Origin: Diaphorobacter caeni
Lineage (GTDB): Bacteria; Pseudomonadota; Gammaproteobacteria; Burkholderiales; Burkholderiaceae_C
DNA: 64,000 nucleotides
Assembly (NCBI RefSeq): GCF_015354245.1
Contig: NZ_JADKYZ010000001.1
Location: forward strand, 248,001-312,000
Direction: 5' to 3'
Numbering within the stretch: position 1 is the first letter of the stretch; every line of letters begins with the position of its first letter. Below are positions 16,869 to 25,622 of this stretch, piece by piece. The notes under the pieces were generated by a model, which had not been told where the DNA came from, ran no database searches, and worked only from the letters and a program-made list of their open reading frames with translations. The position numbers and the translations under genes were made by a program.

Positions 16869-18575
16869 TCAGTTTCCGGGTTCCATGTTTCGAATGCGGT
16901 CCACATGGGCCTGAAGCGAGCGCAGCGCCACCGGCCACATGCGCTCGGGCACGTCGTCGTAGGCGATCTTCACCCAGTCTTCGAGGTCGCCCGATGGCAT
17001 TTTCTGCATCGCCTTGAGCACCTTGGCCTCGCGGGCCAGACGGTGGGCCTTGAGCTTGGCGATGGCCTCGCGGGCTTTTTCGATCACGTAGCCATGGGCG
17101 GGCGCGATGAACTCCACCGCAAACTCGGTGCAGGCCGCGTCGAGCCTGTCCAGCGAGTGCAGATAGTCATCCATGTTGCCGTCGGGCGGACTCACCACCG
17201 TGGTGCTGCCGTTGAGGATGTGGTCGCCCGAGAACAGCAGGTTGTCTTCCTCGAGCAGCAGGCAGACATGGTTGGCCGCGTGGCCTGGCGTGTGGATGGC
17301 CTTGAGCGTGTGGGTGACCTCCCCGTCGGGCGAGGGGCCGCGCAGCTGCAGGCGCTCGCCGTCGGCCAGCTCGCGGTCGGGGGTGAACTGGCTGTCCGCG
17401 CGCGAGGTGGGCCTGGATGCGAGACCCAGCACGGGAGGCGTCGGCTTGCCGTATTGGGCGACCATCTCCTGCAGTGGCTTGGCGCCAGGCGAGTGGTCGG
17501 GGTGGGAGTGGGTGCAGACGATCTGGCGGATGTCGCCGCCCGCAGCGCGCCAGAGCCGCTCGAGGTGCGCTGCGTCGGCCGGTCCGGGGTCAATGGCGAT
17601 GTAGCCGGTGGACGGGTCACCCACCAGATAGCTGTTGGTGCCGGGGCCGGTCATGACGCCGGGGTTGGGCGCGGTCAGGCGCTGCACGTTCTTGAGCAGC
17701 GGCACGGCGCGCTCGCTCTGCCAGTCGAGCGGATGCAGGATCTGGCCGTCGGGCGTGACCATGGCGAGTTCGCCGAAAGCGTGCTCGTGGTCCATGAAAC
17801 GCGTCTCGCGGCCCTTGACGAGGCCGCTGCGCGGGCAGCAGTTCCAGAGCGGCTCTTCATCCTTGGTGATCAGGTCCATCAGCGCCTGCACCGACGTGAA
17901 CGACTTGAGGAAGTCCAGCGTGCGGATGGTCGGGAAGATCATGAAGAACTTGCCCTCCTTGTGCTGCGCGAGCGCGTCGGCCGGGCGCACCCAGACCGGC
18001 TCGAACTGCTCGGACTCGTCGGCCACCGGTTCCTGTCCTTCGGGCATGCGGCGCACGAGGAAGGGCACGGAAAAGCGCTTGGGCGCGGTGCGGTCGGCCG
18101 TCCAGTGGGCGAGCACATGCATGTCGTCCACCGCAAGACGCAGACCGAGCGCCGCGCACTGGGCGACGAAGGGCTGCTTGCGGTCGATGGCAGCGATGTC
18201 CGCTGCATCGGCGAAGCGGCCATCGCCCTCGTGGCGGGCCAGCAGGATGCCGAGCTCCTCGAAGGTCTCGCGAATGCCGGCCACGGCCTCGGTCACGCGC
18301 TGGGCGGACTGCGTGGGGCGGTGGTCGGTCTGGGCGTGGGATTCGGGGCTGGCATCGAGGGCGTCGATTCCGCCTCCCGGAAACACATAGGCTCCGGGCA
18401 GAAAGCTCGCGTTGGGCGAGCGGCGGGTCATGAGGACCTCGAGGACGGGGGCGCCGTTGTGTTCACCGTTGTCTGTGGGCGCGTCGCGCACCAGCAGCAC
18501 GGTGGCTGCGGGGCGTGTCTTGACGGGCTCGCGGTGGGTATGGAGTTGTTGGTTTGAGCGGGGCATGGTTTGCAT
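16869..18575 (-). CDS. NUDIX hydrolase fused to a metallo-beta-lactamase-fold hydrolase
   Basis: A 568-residue two-domain protein. Residues about 20-245 form a NUDIX domain: AATVLLVRD, then ASFLPGAYVFPGGGID, and after an insert the REXXEE core in IRETFEELGILL. This long-insert arrangement resembles NUDT19-like proteins that act on CoA derivatives. Residues about 285-500 form an MBL-fold hydrolase of the LACTB2/glyoxalase II type, with GTNSYLVG, the metal motif THSHPDHSPG, IHTPGHAANHVCLLLEE and LFSGDHILNG. Substrates are unknown. No ribosome binding site clearly favours ATG 18575 over 18566 or 18641. Confidence 0.87.
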   Translation of the reverse strand: MQTMPRSNQQLHTHREPVKTRPAATVLLVRDAPTDNGEHNGAPVLEVLMTRRSPNASFLPGAYVFPGGGIDALDASPESHAQTDHRPTQSAQRVTEAVAGIRETFEELGILLARHEGDGRFADAADIAAIDRKQPFVAQCAALGLRLAVDDMHVLAHWTADRTAPKRFSVPFLVRRMPEGQEPVADESEQFEPVWVRPADALAQHKEGKFFMIFPTIRTLDFLKSFTSVQALMDLITKDEEPLWNCCPRSGLVKGRETRFMDHEHAFGELAMVTPDGQILHPLDWQSERAVPLLKNVQRLTAPNPGVMTGPGTNSYLVGDPSTGYIAIDPGPADAAHLERLWRAAGGDIRQIVCTHSHPDHSPGAKPLQEMVAQYGKPTPPVLGLASRPTSRADSQFTPDRELADGERLQLRGPSPDGEVTHTLKAIHTPGHAANHVCLLLEEDNLLFSGDHILNGSTTVVSPPDGNMDDYLHSLDRLDAACTEFAVEFIAPAHGYVIEKAREAIAKLKAHRLAREAKVLKAMQKMPSGDLEDWVKIAYDDVPERMWPVALRSLQAHVDRIRNMEPGN

Positions 18576-18705
18576 TATGGGCAAGCGCGCAAGTTCCCGC
18601 TGGCGCGCAGGCGAAGCAGCTGGCGCGGCCGGGGCCGACATGCTGCTACAGCTTATTACGGCCCGATGGGCGCGGACTCTCCGTCAGAGCGGATAATTGC
18701 CGGAT

Positions 18706-19596
18706 ATGCCAACGCAGATCCGCTTCACCAAGATGCAGGGCGCAGGAAACGATTTCGTGGTGCTGGACGAAACCTCCAGCAGCTACGGCCTGTCCGCCGA
18801 ACAATACCGGTTCATCGCCAACCGCCATTTCGGCATTGGTGCGGACCAGATCCTGACCGTGCGTGCGGCGCCGTCGTCCGAGGTCGATTTCGAGTACGTG
18901 ATCCACAACGCCGATGGCGGCGAGGTCGAGCAGTGCGGCAATGGCGCGCGCTGCTTTGCGCGCTTCGTGCATGACAAGGGACTCACGCCCAAGGACTCGA
19001 TCCGCGTGCAGACGAAGAAGGGCGTAATCGCGCCGCAGCTCATGTCCGATGGCCGCGTGGCCGTGGACATGGGGCGCCCGCGCTTTTCTCCGCCCGAGAT
19101 TCCGTTCGACGCAGAGGGCGCGGTCGCGCGCATCGTTGGCGACGCCGAGCAGTGGCCGATCGAAGTGCGCGCTGCTGATTCGGGTGCCGACACGGTCGTC
19201 TGGTGCGCCGTGGCCTCGATGGGCAACCCCCATGCGGTGCAGCTGGTGGACGATGTGGACACCGCGCCGGTCGCCTTCGTCGGCAAGCAGATCGAAAGCC
19301 ACCGCCGTTTCCCGGAGCGGGTGAATGCCGGGTTCATGCAGATCCTTTCCCGCAGCGAAGTGAAGCTGCGCGTCTTCGAGCGCGGCGTGGGCGAGACGCT
19401 TGCCTGCGGCACGGGCGCCTGCGCTGCGGTGTCCATCGGCATCCGTCTGGGCTTGCTGGATCGGCGCGTCGATGTCCACACGCTTGGCGGCCTGCTGACC
19501 ATTGCCTGGTCGGGCGACCCGCAAGATTCCGTTTTCATGACCGGCCCCGCCACCACGGTGTTCGAAGGCCAGATCGAGATACCAGACAACCTATGA
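18706..19596 (+). CDS. dapF: Diaminopimelate epimerase
   Basis: A 296-residue PLP-independent epimerase converting LL-DAP to meso-DAP for lysine and peptidoglycan synthesis. The start [18 protein letters not shown] is typical. The two catalytic cysteines lie in QCGNGARCF and [12 protein letters not shown], and GNPHAVQLV is conserved. ATG 18706 is preferred to the in-frame TTG nine bases upstream. Its stop codon overlaps the start of the DUF484 gene (ATGA at 19593), and xerC follows, a widespread proteobacterial arrangement. Confidence 0.97.
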   Translation: MPTQIRFTKMQGAGNDFVVLDETSSSYGLSAEQYRFIANRHFGIGADQILTVRAAPSSEVDFEYVIHNADGGEVEQCGNGARCFARFVHDKGLTPKDSIRVQTKKGVIAPQLMSDGRVAVDMGRPRFSPPEIPFDAEGAVARIVGDAEQWPIEVRAADSGADTVVWCAVASMGNPHAVQLVDDVDTAPVAFVGKQIESHRRFPERVNAGFMQILSRSEVKLRVFERGVGETLACGTGACAAVSIGIRLGLLDRRVDVHTLGGLLTIAWSGDPQDSVFMTGPATTVFEGQIEIPDNL

Positions 19597-20294
19597 CCAC
19601 ACCCACCAACGCGAGCTCCAACGTGCCACCGATCACCGAAGAAGACATCGCCGAATTTCTGGTGAACACGCCGGATTTCTTCGAACGCCATGCCGAAGTG
19701 CTGGCCAGCGTCACCATCGCGAGCCCGCACGGCCAGCGCGCCGTGAGCCTGCACGAGCGCCAGGCCGAGATGCTGCGCGAGAAGATCAAGGGTCTTGAGC
19801 AGCGCATCATGGACATGGTGCGCCACAGCGGCGAGAACACCGGCATCGGCGACAAGATGCACGAATGGGTGCGCCTGCTGCTGTCGGTGAAGGAGCCGAT
19901 GAAGCTGCCCGCCGCCGTGGAAAACGGCATGCGCGATCTGTTCGACGTGCCGCAGGTGGCGCTGCGCGTGTGGGGCGTCGGCCCGGTATATTCGGCCGAG
20001 AGCTTTGCGCGCGGCGTGAGCGAGGACGCACGCGCCTTCGCCTCGTCGCTGACCAGCCCGTTTTGCGGTGCCAACATGGGCTTCGAGCCCACGCAGTGGC
20101 TGCCGCAGGCCACGCAGGTGCAGTCGCTCGCGCTGCTGCCGCTGCGCGACGGCGCCATCGACAGCACCGAGCCCGCCTTCGGTCTGCTGGTGCTCGGCTC
20201 GCACGACCCTGCGCGCTTTGATGCGTCCATGGGCACGGAATTCCTCACGCGCATGGCCGAGCTCGCGAGTGCCGCGCTGACGCGTCTGCGCTGA
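19593..20294 (+). CDS. DUF484 family protein (GAF-like)
   Basis: A 233-residue protein of the DUF484 family, with [24 protein letters not shown] at the N-terminus and [22 protein letters not shown] leading into a short coiled coil. A GAF-like domain follows, ending in [31 protein letters not shown]. The function is not established. It consistently sits between dapF and xerC, as here, and is translationally coupled to dapF by a four-base overlap. Confidence 0.9.
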   Translation: MTTPTNASSNVPPITEEDIAEFLVNTPDFFERHAEVLASVTIASPHGQRAVSLHERQAEMLREKIKGLEQRIMDMVRHSGENTGIGDKMHEWVRLLLSVKEPMKLPAAVENGMRDLFDVPQVALRVWGVGPVYSAESFARGVSEDARAFASSLTSPFCGANMGFEPTQWLPQATQVQSLALLPLRDGAIDSTEPAFGLLVLGSHDPARFDASMGTEFLTRMAELASAALTRLR

Positions 20295-20311
20295 GGCGCT
20301 CTCGTTCAGAC

Positions 20312-21331
20312 ATGGCCCGCAAGACCACCGCCGTCAGCAAGGGCCAGGAAGCGCCTCCAACTGATGCGGAGCCTGTGGTTCTGCCGCCCGAGGCGCTTCG
20401 TTATCTCGACTTCGTGCGCGTGGAAAAACGCCTGGCCGCGCGCACGCACACGCTTTACACGCTCGATCTGGAAAAGCTGGTGCAGTTCGCCGCTGTGGTG
20501 AAGCAGCCGCTGCTGGAGCTGCAGAACGTCCACATCCGCCGCTTCGTGGCGCAGATGCACAGCGCGGGCCGCTCGGGGCGCGGCATCGCGTTGATTCTTT
20601 CGGGCTGGCGCGGCTTCTTCGCCTGGGCCGCGCGTCAGGGGCTGGTGCAGCACAACCCGGTGCAGGACGTGCGCGCGCCCAAGGCTCCTAAACCGCTGCC
20701 CAAGGCGCTGGGCGTGGATGATGCCGTGCGGCTGGCCGAGTTCGATCAGCCGGGCGCAGACCCGTGGCTCGAGGCGCGTGACGCCGCCATCGTCGAGCTG
20801 CTCTACGGCTGCGGATTGCGTGTGGGCGAGCTGGTGGGGCTGGACGTGATCGCGTCATCCACCGCACGCAACGAGGGCCGGGGCTGGCTGGACCTGCAGG
20901 CGGGAGAGGCCCATGTCTTCGGCAAAGGCTCCAAGCGGCGCAGCGTCCCGATGGGCGCGCCGGCCATCACCGCCGTGCAGGTATGGCTTGAGCAGCGCGC
21001 CCAGCCGTTCGGCGGCGCATCGTCCCCGCGCCTGGACGCGGCGCTTTTCATCGGCCGACGCGGCGTGCGCCTTTCCGCGCAATCCGTCTGGCTGCGCCTG
21101 CGCGAACGCAGCCAGCTCGCGGGGCTCACCACGCCCGTGCATCCGCACATGCTGCGCCACTCGTTCGCAAGCCATCTGCTGCAGTCGAGCAGCAATCTGC
21201 GCGCGGTGCAGGAGCTGCTGGGCCATGCCAACATCACCACCACGCAGGTCTACACGCGGCTCGACTTCCAGCATCTCGCGCAGGTCTACGATGCCGCGCA
21301 TCCCAGAGCAAAGCGCAAGTCCGGCGATTGA
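20312..21331 (+). CDS. xerC: Tyrosine recombinase XerC
   Basis: A 339-residue site-specific recombinase that resolves chromosome dimers at dif with XerD. The N-terminal SAM-like core-binding domain spans about 28-110. The catalytic domain carries Arg in YGCGLRVGELVGL, His-Arg in HPHMLRHSFASHLL, LGHANITTTQVYTRL with the second His and the nucleophilic Tyr. It is about 30 residues longer than E. coli XerC because of an N-terminal extension. It ends 19 bp before the convergent ketosynthase gene. Confidence 0.95.
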   Translation: MARKTTAVSKGQEAPPTDAEPVVLPPEALRYLDFVRVEKRLAARTHTLYTLDLEKLVQFAAVVKQPLLELQNVHIRRFVAQMHSAGRSGRGIALILSGWRGFFAWAARQGLVQHNPVQDVRAPKAPKPLPKALGVDDAVRLAEFDQPGADPWLEARDAAIVELLYGCGLRVGELVGLDVIASSTARNEGRGWLDLQAGEAHVFGKGSKRRSVPMGAPAITAVQVWLEQRAQPFGGASSPRLDAALFIGRRGVRLSAQSVWLRLRERSQLAGLTTPVHPHMLRHSFASHLLQSSSNLRAVQELLGHANITTTQVYTRLDFQHLAQVYDAAHPRAKRKSGD

Positions 21332-21350
21332 TCAGAGCCTGTTTGCGACC

Positions 21351-22622
21351 TCAGACGTAGCGCCTGAGCACCAGCGAAGCGTTCACCCCGCCGAAACCAA
21401 AGCCGTTGAGCATCGCCACGTCCATGGCGAGCGGTCTGGCTTTCGCGCGCACCAGATCGAGTCCTTCGGCGAGCGGGTCGGGCTGCTCGAGGTTGAGAAT
21501 CGGCGGCACGATCTGATCGCGCAGCGCTAGCGCGGTGAAGATGGTGGCCACCGCTCCCGCAGCGCCCAGCATGTGGCCGACAGCGGACTTGGGCGCGCTG
21601 ATGGCGGGACCATTGCCGGCCGTTCCGAACACCTGCCGGATCGCCGCGAGTTCGCCGCGGTCTCCGACGGGCGTCGAGGTGGCATGGGCGTTGAGAAACG
21701 ACACTTCATGCGGCGCGAGCTGCGCCTGCGCGAGCGCCAGATGCATGGCCTGCGCCGCGCCCGATCCGTCCTCGGGGCCGGAGGTGATGTGATGGGCATC
21801 CGCCGACGTGCCGTAGCCGAGCACCTCGGCGAGCGGTGTCGCTGCGCGCGCGAGGGCGTGCTCGAGCGATTCCAGCACCAGCATGCCCGCGCCTTCTCCC
21901 ATCACGAAGCCGTCGCGTGCGGCGTCGAACGGGCGCGAGCCTTGCGTGGGACGGTCGTTGAAGCCGCTCGAAAGCGCATTCGCCGCCGCGAAGCTGCCGA
22001 TGCTCACGCGGTCGATGGTCGCTTCGCTGCCGCCGCAGACCGCCACATCCGCCTCGCCGCTGCGGATGAGTCGCGCCGCATCGCCGACGGCCTGCACGCT
22101 TGCCGCGCACGCGGTGACGGGTGCTCCGATGGGGCCCTTGAAACCGTGTTTGATCGACACATGACCGGCCGCGAGGTTGACCAGAAACGCCGGCACCGTG
22201 AACGGCGACAGACGCTGTGGCCCCTTGGAATCAGTCGTGCGCACCGCTTGCGAGATCGTGCCGAAGCCGCCCACGCCCGAGCCGATCACGGTGGCGGTGC
22301 GTTGCTGGTGATGCAGCGTTGCAGGAAGCCAGCGCGCCTCGGCAATCGCCTGCTCGGCCGCACCGAGCGCGAACGCGATGAAGCGGTCCATGCGGCGCTG
22401 TTCCTTGGCGGAGACCACGGCGTCCGCGTTCCAGCCGCCCTGCGGGTCTTCAGCGGTGTCGGGCACGCGCGCGGCGATCGCGATGCCCGTGCCTTCGCCG
22501 ATCTCGGAGGGCAGATGCCGCACGCCGGATTCGCCCGCGAGCATGCGCCGCCATGCAAGCTCCACGTTGCAGCCCAACGGAGACACCAGTCCCATGCCGG
22601 TGATGACCACTCGTTTGCTCAT
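21351..22622 (-). CDS. Beta-ketoacyl-ACP synthase, FabF (KAS II) type
   Basis: A 423-residue ketosynthase. The catalytic triad is visible: Cys in VTACAASVQAVGDA, His in LNAHATSTPVGD and His in KSAVGHMLGAAGAV. The start RVVITGMGLVSPLGCN and end GFGFGGVNASLVLRRY are typical. It condenses malonyl-ACP with an acyl-ACP. No acpP, fabG or fabH is adjacent, so it is probably a secondary FabF-like enzyme rather than the housekeeping copy. It is divergent from a TetR regulator whose operator-like palindrome lies in the 70-bp spacer, implying regulated expression. Confidence 0.9.
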   Translation of the reverse strand: MSKRVVITGMGLVSPLGCNVELAWRRMLAGESGVRHLPSEIGEGTGIAIAARVPDTAEDPQGGWNADAVVSAKEQRRMDRFIAFALGAAEQAIAEARWLPATLHHQQRTATVIGSGVGGFGTISQAVRTTDSKGPQRLSPFTVPAFLVNLAAGHVSIKHGFKGPIGAPVTACAASVQAVGDAARLIRSGEADVAVCGGSEATIDRVSIGSFAAANALSSGFNDRPTQGSRPFDAARDGFVMGEGAGMLVLESLEHALARAATPLAEVLGYGTSADAHHITSGPEDGSGAAQAMHLALAQAQLAPHEVSFLNAHATSTPVGDRGELAAIRQVFGTAGNGPAISAPKSAVGHMLGAAGAVATIFTALALRDQIVPPILNLEQPDPLAEGLDLVRAKARPLAMDVAMLNGFGFGGVNASLVLRRYV

Positions 22623-22642
22623 TTTTCGCGCACCTGATATTG

Positions 22643-22686
22643 ATGATGACCGTCATCATAAAAGAATTTAGATGACGGGTATCATC
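22643..22686. promoter_or_regulatory. Putative TetR operators between the ketosynthase and regulator genes
   Basis: A perfect 17-bp palindrome, ATGATGAC-C-GTCATCAT, occupies 22643-22659. A second, imperfect site GATGACGGGTATCATC lies at 22671-22686, just before the regulator's start. Both share the GATGA/TCATC half-sites. They lie in the divergent spacer where promoters for both genes must be. Confidence 0.65.
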
Positions 22687-22692
22687 AAAACC

Positions 22693-23364
22693 ATGAAAGT
22701 CAGCAAGGCCCAATCCGCAGAAAACCGCGCAGGCATCGTGGAGGCGGCCGCACGTCTTTATCGTGAAAGGGGCCTGGCCGGTGTCGGCGTGGCCGACATC
22801 ACGCGCGACGCGGGGCTCACCCATGGCGGCCTGTACCGGCATTTCGAATCCAAGGACGCATTGGCGCGCGAGGCCTGTCTGCGCGCTTTCGACTGGACCA
22901 TCACGCCGCTGGACCAGCTCAGGGATGGTGATCTCGATCCGGACGACGTGCTGCACGCGCTGGTTCACGGCTATCTCAGCAGCGGGCATCGCGACCACCC
23001 CGGAGAGGGCTGTCCGGCCGCCGCGCTGGCCGTCGATGCCGCCCGCGCGGGGCCCGAGATGTCCGAGGTGTTTGCCCAGGGCGTCGAGCGCAACATCCAG
23101 CGGTTTGCCCGTGCCACCACCCCCGCATCGCGCGAGCCCGATGCCGCCGTGCGGGCGGACACCATTCATGTGCTGGCCAGCATGGTCGGCGCGCTGGTGC
23201 TGGCGCGCGCGACGGCGGCGGGCAACCCGGCGTTGTCCGAGGAAATTCTCGCGACCCTGCGCGCTCGGCTGGCTCCAGAGATGAAGCCGGCACGCCAAGC
23301 TGTGCCGAAGCCGAAGCCAAAGCAGGCATCCAGATCGACGCTCAAGTCGCAATCCAGGCGTTGA
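22693..23364 (+). CDS. TetR/AcrR-family transcriptional regulator
   Basis: A 223-residue repressor. The N-terminal DNA-binding domain has RAGIVEAAARLYRERGLAGVGVADITRDAGLTHGGLYRHFESKDALAREA (positions 10-59; helix-turn-helix around 30-50). The C-terminal ligand domain has HPGEGCPAAALAVDAAR, as in the TetR C-terminal subfamily containing regulators of oxidoreductase or fatty-acid related genes. The tail is Lys/Pro/Arg-rich. ATG 22693 is preferred; ATG 22672 lies inside the second operator-like site. Probably represses itself and the divergent ketosynthase gene. The inducer is unknown. Confidence 0.88.
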   Translation: MKVSKAQSAENRAGIVEAAARLYRERGLAGVGVADITRDAGLTHGGLYRHFESKDALAREACLRAFDWTITPLDQLRDGDLDPDDVLHALVHGYLSSGHRDHPGEGCPAAALAVDAARAGPEMSEVFAQGVERNIQRFARATTPASREPDAAVRADTIHVLASMVGALVLARATAAGNPALSEEILATLRARLAPEMKPARQAVPKPKPKQASRSTLKSQSRR

Positions 23365-23405
23365 ATGCAATGCACGAATGACGTTGCTTTGAAGGAGACA
23401 TTCCC

Positions 23406-23867
23406 ATGGCCGCACTCGAACTCAAGATCCCTCCGCCGCTGGTCGGCATCGCGACGGCGGCGCTGATGTACGGCGTGGCCCAGTGGGTTCCGGCGGCTGC
23501 GTTCGCGCCGCCCGCGCGCGTCGGTCTCGCAGCGCTGATTGCCATCTGCGGGGTGGCCATCGACCTGTCGGCGCTCTACGCGTTTCACCGTCACCGCACC
23601 ACGGTCAACCCGCTCGCGCCCGAGAGAACGAGCGTCATCGTGAGCAACGGCGTGTACCGCTTCACGCGCAATCCCATGTATCTGGGCATGCTGGTGCTGC
23701 TGCTGGCCTGGTGCGTCTGGCTCGCAAACGCGGCGGCGCTGGTCGGCCCGGCGCTGTTCGCGGGATACATCACGCGCTTCCAGATATTCCCCGAGGAGCG
23801 CATCCTGCTCGCAAATTTCGGCGAACCATATCTGCAGTACATGCGGCGTGTGCGGCGCTGGTGCTGA
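23406..23867 (+). CDS. Isoprenylcysteine carboxyl methyltransferase-like membrane protein
   Basis: A 153-residue protein of the ICMT/PEMT phospholipid methyltransferase superfamily. It has four hydrophobic segments. The methyltransferase signature is RHRTTVNPLAPERTSVIVSNG, then YRFTRNPMYLGMLVLLLAW and the final FPEERILLANFGEPYLQY, including the NPMYLG and EER motifs. It should methylate a lipid or small molecule in the inner membrane using S-adenosylmethionine. The substrate is unknown. A strong GAAGGAGA precedes the ATG. Lying 41 bp after the TetR gene, it may belong to the same transcript. Confidence 0.85.
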   Translation: MAALELKIPPPLVGIATAALMYGVAQWVPAAAFAPPARVGLAALIAICGVAIDLSALYAFHRHRTTVNPLAPERTSVIVSNGVYRFTRNPMYLGMLVLLLAWCVWLANAAALVGPALFAGYITRFQIFPEERILLANFGEPYLQYMRRVRRWC

Positions 23868-24078
23868 GCGCGCTGCCCCGCCACATCCCGAGCGGCCCTC
23901 GCTTGACGAGGCCTGTGGATAAAGCGCAATCCATCAGTGGACATGCGCGGCGGCGGCTGTGAACCGCCGGCGCTCTCGTTAAACTTGACGCGATAGCCAG
24001 TCGGCTCACAAGACCCTTCGCGGCACACCGCCATTTCCGGGTGGGGTGCCGCGAATCATCGCTGAAAGTGAATTTCAA

Positions 24079-25224
24079 ATGTCTCTGATCCCCGCCACCA
24101 TCCTCACCGGCTTTCTGGGCTCCGGCAAAACCACCCTGCTCAAGCGCGTGCTGAGCGAGGCGCACGGCCAGAAGATTGCGGTGATCGAGAACGAATTCGG
24201 TGAAGAGAACATCGACACCGACATTCTCCGGACCGAAACCAAGGAGCAGATCGTGCAGATGAGCAACGGCTGCATCTGCTGCACGATCCGCGAAGATCTG
24301 CGCGAAACGCTGCAACTGCTGGCCGCCAAGCGCCGCAAGGGCCTCGTGGAGTTCGACCGCATCATCATCGAGACGACCGGCCTGGCCGATCCCGGCCCGG
24401 TCGCGCAGACCTTCTTCATGGACGACGAGATCGCCGAGACCTATCTGCTCGACTCGATCATCACGCTGGTGGACGCCAAGCACGCCAACCAGCAACTCGA
24501 CGACCGCCAGGAGGCGCGCCGCCAGGTGGGTTTCGCCGACCAGATCTTCCTGTCCAAGACTGATCTGGTGAGCGAGGCGGAGAAGGAGGCGCTGACCCAC
24601 CGCCTCAAGCACATGAACCCGCGCGCGCCGATCCACGCCGTGCACTTCGGTGAAGTGCCGCTCGCGCAGGTGCTGGATCTGCGCGGCTTCAATCTGAACG
24701 CCAAGCTGGACATCGACCCGGACTTCCTCAAGGAAGACGACCACGGGCACGACCATGCGCATGATCACGATCACAGCCATTGCGACCATGACCACGGCAA
24801 GTGCGAGCACGAAGGCCACAAGCACGAGCACGACCATGGGCATGTGCACGATGAGCACTGCGGCCATGATCATCATGACCACGAACACGGCGAGCACTGC
24901 AACCACCCCCATCACCACCACTATGACGATGACGTGAAGAGCTTCGTCTTCCGTTCGGAACGGGCATTCGATCCCGTCAAGCTTGAAGACTTTCTGGGTG
25001 CGATTGTGAACATTTATGGACCACGCATGTTGCGCTACAAAGGCGTGCTGAACATGCGGGGAACCGAACGCAAGGTGATCTTCCAGGGCGTGCACCAGCT
25101 GATGGGCAGCGATCTGGGCCCGCAGTGGGCGGAAGGGGAGACGCGCGTCAGCAAGATGGTGTTCATCGGCATCGACCTGCCCAAGGACATTCTGGTGCAG
25201 GGGCTGGAGCAGTGCCTTGTGTGA
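24079..25224 (+). CDS. COG0523/CobW-family GTPase with histidine-rich metal-binding region
   Basis: A 381-residue G3E-family GTPase and metallochaperone. Walker A is GFLGSGKTT (about 11-19), the metal-binding motif CICC is at 65-68, ETTGLADPGP is near 98, and the base-specificity motif SKTD is at 159-162. Residues about 222-281 hold 28 histidines interspersed with Asp and Glu, a probable zinc (or nickel/cobalt) store. The CobW C-terminal domain follows. ATG 24079 is preferred over an upstream in-frame GTG at 24046. Family members serve cobalamin, nitrile hydratase or zinc homeostasis. Adjacent dksA hints at zinc, but no Zur-like AT-rich palindrome is visible upstream and no cobalamin gene is nearby. 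Confidence 0.92.
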   Translation: MSLIPATILTGFLGSGKTTLLKRVLSEAHGQKIAVIENEFGEENIDTDILRTETKEQIVQMSNGCICCTIREDLRETLQLLAAKRRKGLVEFDRIIIETTGLADPGPVAQTFFMDDEIAETYLLDSIITLVDAKHANQQLDDRQEARRQVGFADQIFLSKTDLVSEAEKEALTHRLKHMNPRAPIHAVHFGEVPLAQVLDLRGFNLNAKLDIDPDFLKEDDHGHDHAHDHDHSHCDHDHGKCEHEGHKHEHDHGHVHDEHCGHDHHDHEHGEHCNHPHHHHYDDDVKSFVFRSERAFDPVKLEDFLGAIVNIYGPRMLRYKGVLNMRGTERKVIFQGVHQLMGSDLGPQWAEGETRVSKMVFIGIDLPKDILVQGLEQCLV

Positions 25225-25309
25225 GCTGATGTGAGCGATGCCGCTGGCACAGTATGGAAAGTAGGCGTGTGTTGTGTGCCACTTTCCCCCCAACTCCTGA
25301 ATAGGCCGC

Positions 25310-25315
25310 TACAAT
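25310..25315 (+). promoter_or_regulatory. Possible -10 element of dksA
   Basis: TACAAT in the context GCCGCTACAATCGCG resembles many Comamonadaceae -10 elements. No convincing -35 lies 16-18 nt upstream. Transcription from here would give a dksA leader of about 300 nt. Confidence 0.35.
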
Positions 25316-25386
25316 CGCGCCCCGAAAAACCGGGATAGTTGTTTGATCAACATTCCGGCTCCGCCCGATTTGCGAGGAGACAGGAA

Positions 25387-25539
25387 GTGAGCGCCAGACC
25401 CGGCACATCCAAGGCGACGACCGGGATGCAGGGCACAGGCAAGGAGGAGGGAGAAACCCTGATCCACCTGCGCCGCAGCATTCCCCCCGTTGGCCTTCCG
25501 GCTCGAGAGAGTCCGGTAATCTGTGCCGGAATTGCATAA
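25387..25539 (+). other. Possible leader ORF (50 codons) upstream of dksA
   Basis: A GTG-started frame of 50 codons preceded by GAGGAGACAGGA, a strong ribosome binding site, ends at TAA 84 bp before the dksA start. The encoded peptide is hydrophilic and resembles nothing I recognise. It may be a translated leader peptide or chance. The 25225-25622 spacer holds no other supported gene. Confidence 0.3.
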
Positions 25540-25583
25540 CGCTTCCCGAAACGCGCAATCGACCGTACCATCAACGGTAGAGA

Positions 25584-25600
25584 GGGGCCATGGTGGCCCC
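25584..25600 (+). promoter_or_regulatory. Hairpin before dksA
   Basis: A perfect stem GGGGCCA-TGG-TGGCCCC would fold 22 nt before the dksA ATG and enclose an upstream in-frame ATG (25590) and its purine-rich ribosome-binding region. It could limit translation from that ATG. No T-run follows, so it is not a typical terminator. Confidence 0.4.
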
Positions 25601-25622
25601 ACCCGCCAGCTTTATTGACATC

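Noticed and set aside
22450-23415. Minus-strand frame spanning the TetR gene and the divergent spacer
   Set aside because: It crosses the operator region and is antisense to a clear TetR gene; no family motif.
24046-24078. Longer GTG start for the COG0523 GTPase
   Set aside because: It adds 11 non-conserved residues; the family starts directly before the P-loop as from ATG 24079.
24000-24078. Zur box before the COG0523 gene
   Set aside because: No AT-rich GTTATA-type palindrome is present in the spacer.
25316-25600. Cobalamin riboswitch near the CobW-family gene
   Set aside because: The characteristic B12 box and surrounding conserved blocks were looked for on both strands and not found, and the GTPase lies upstream, not downstream.
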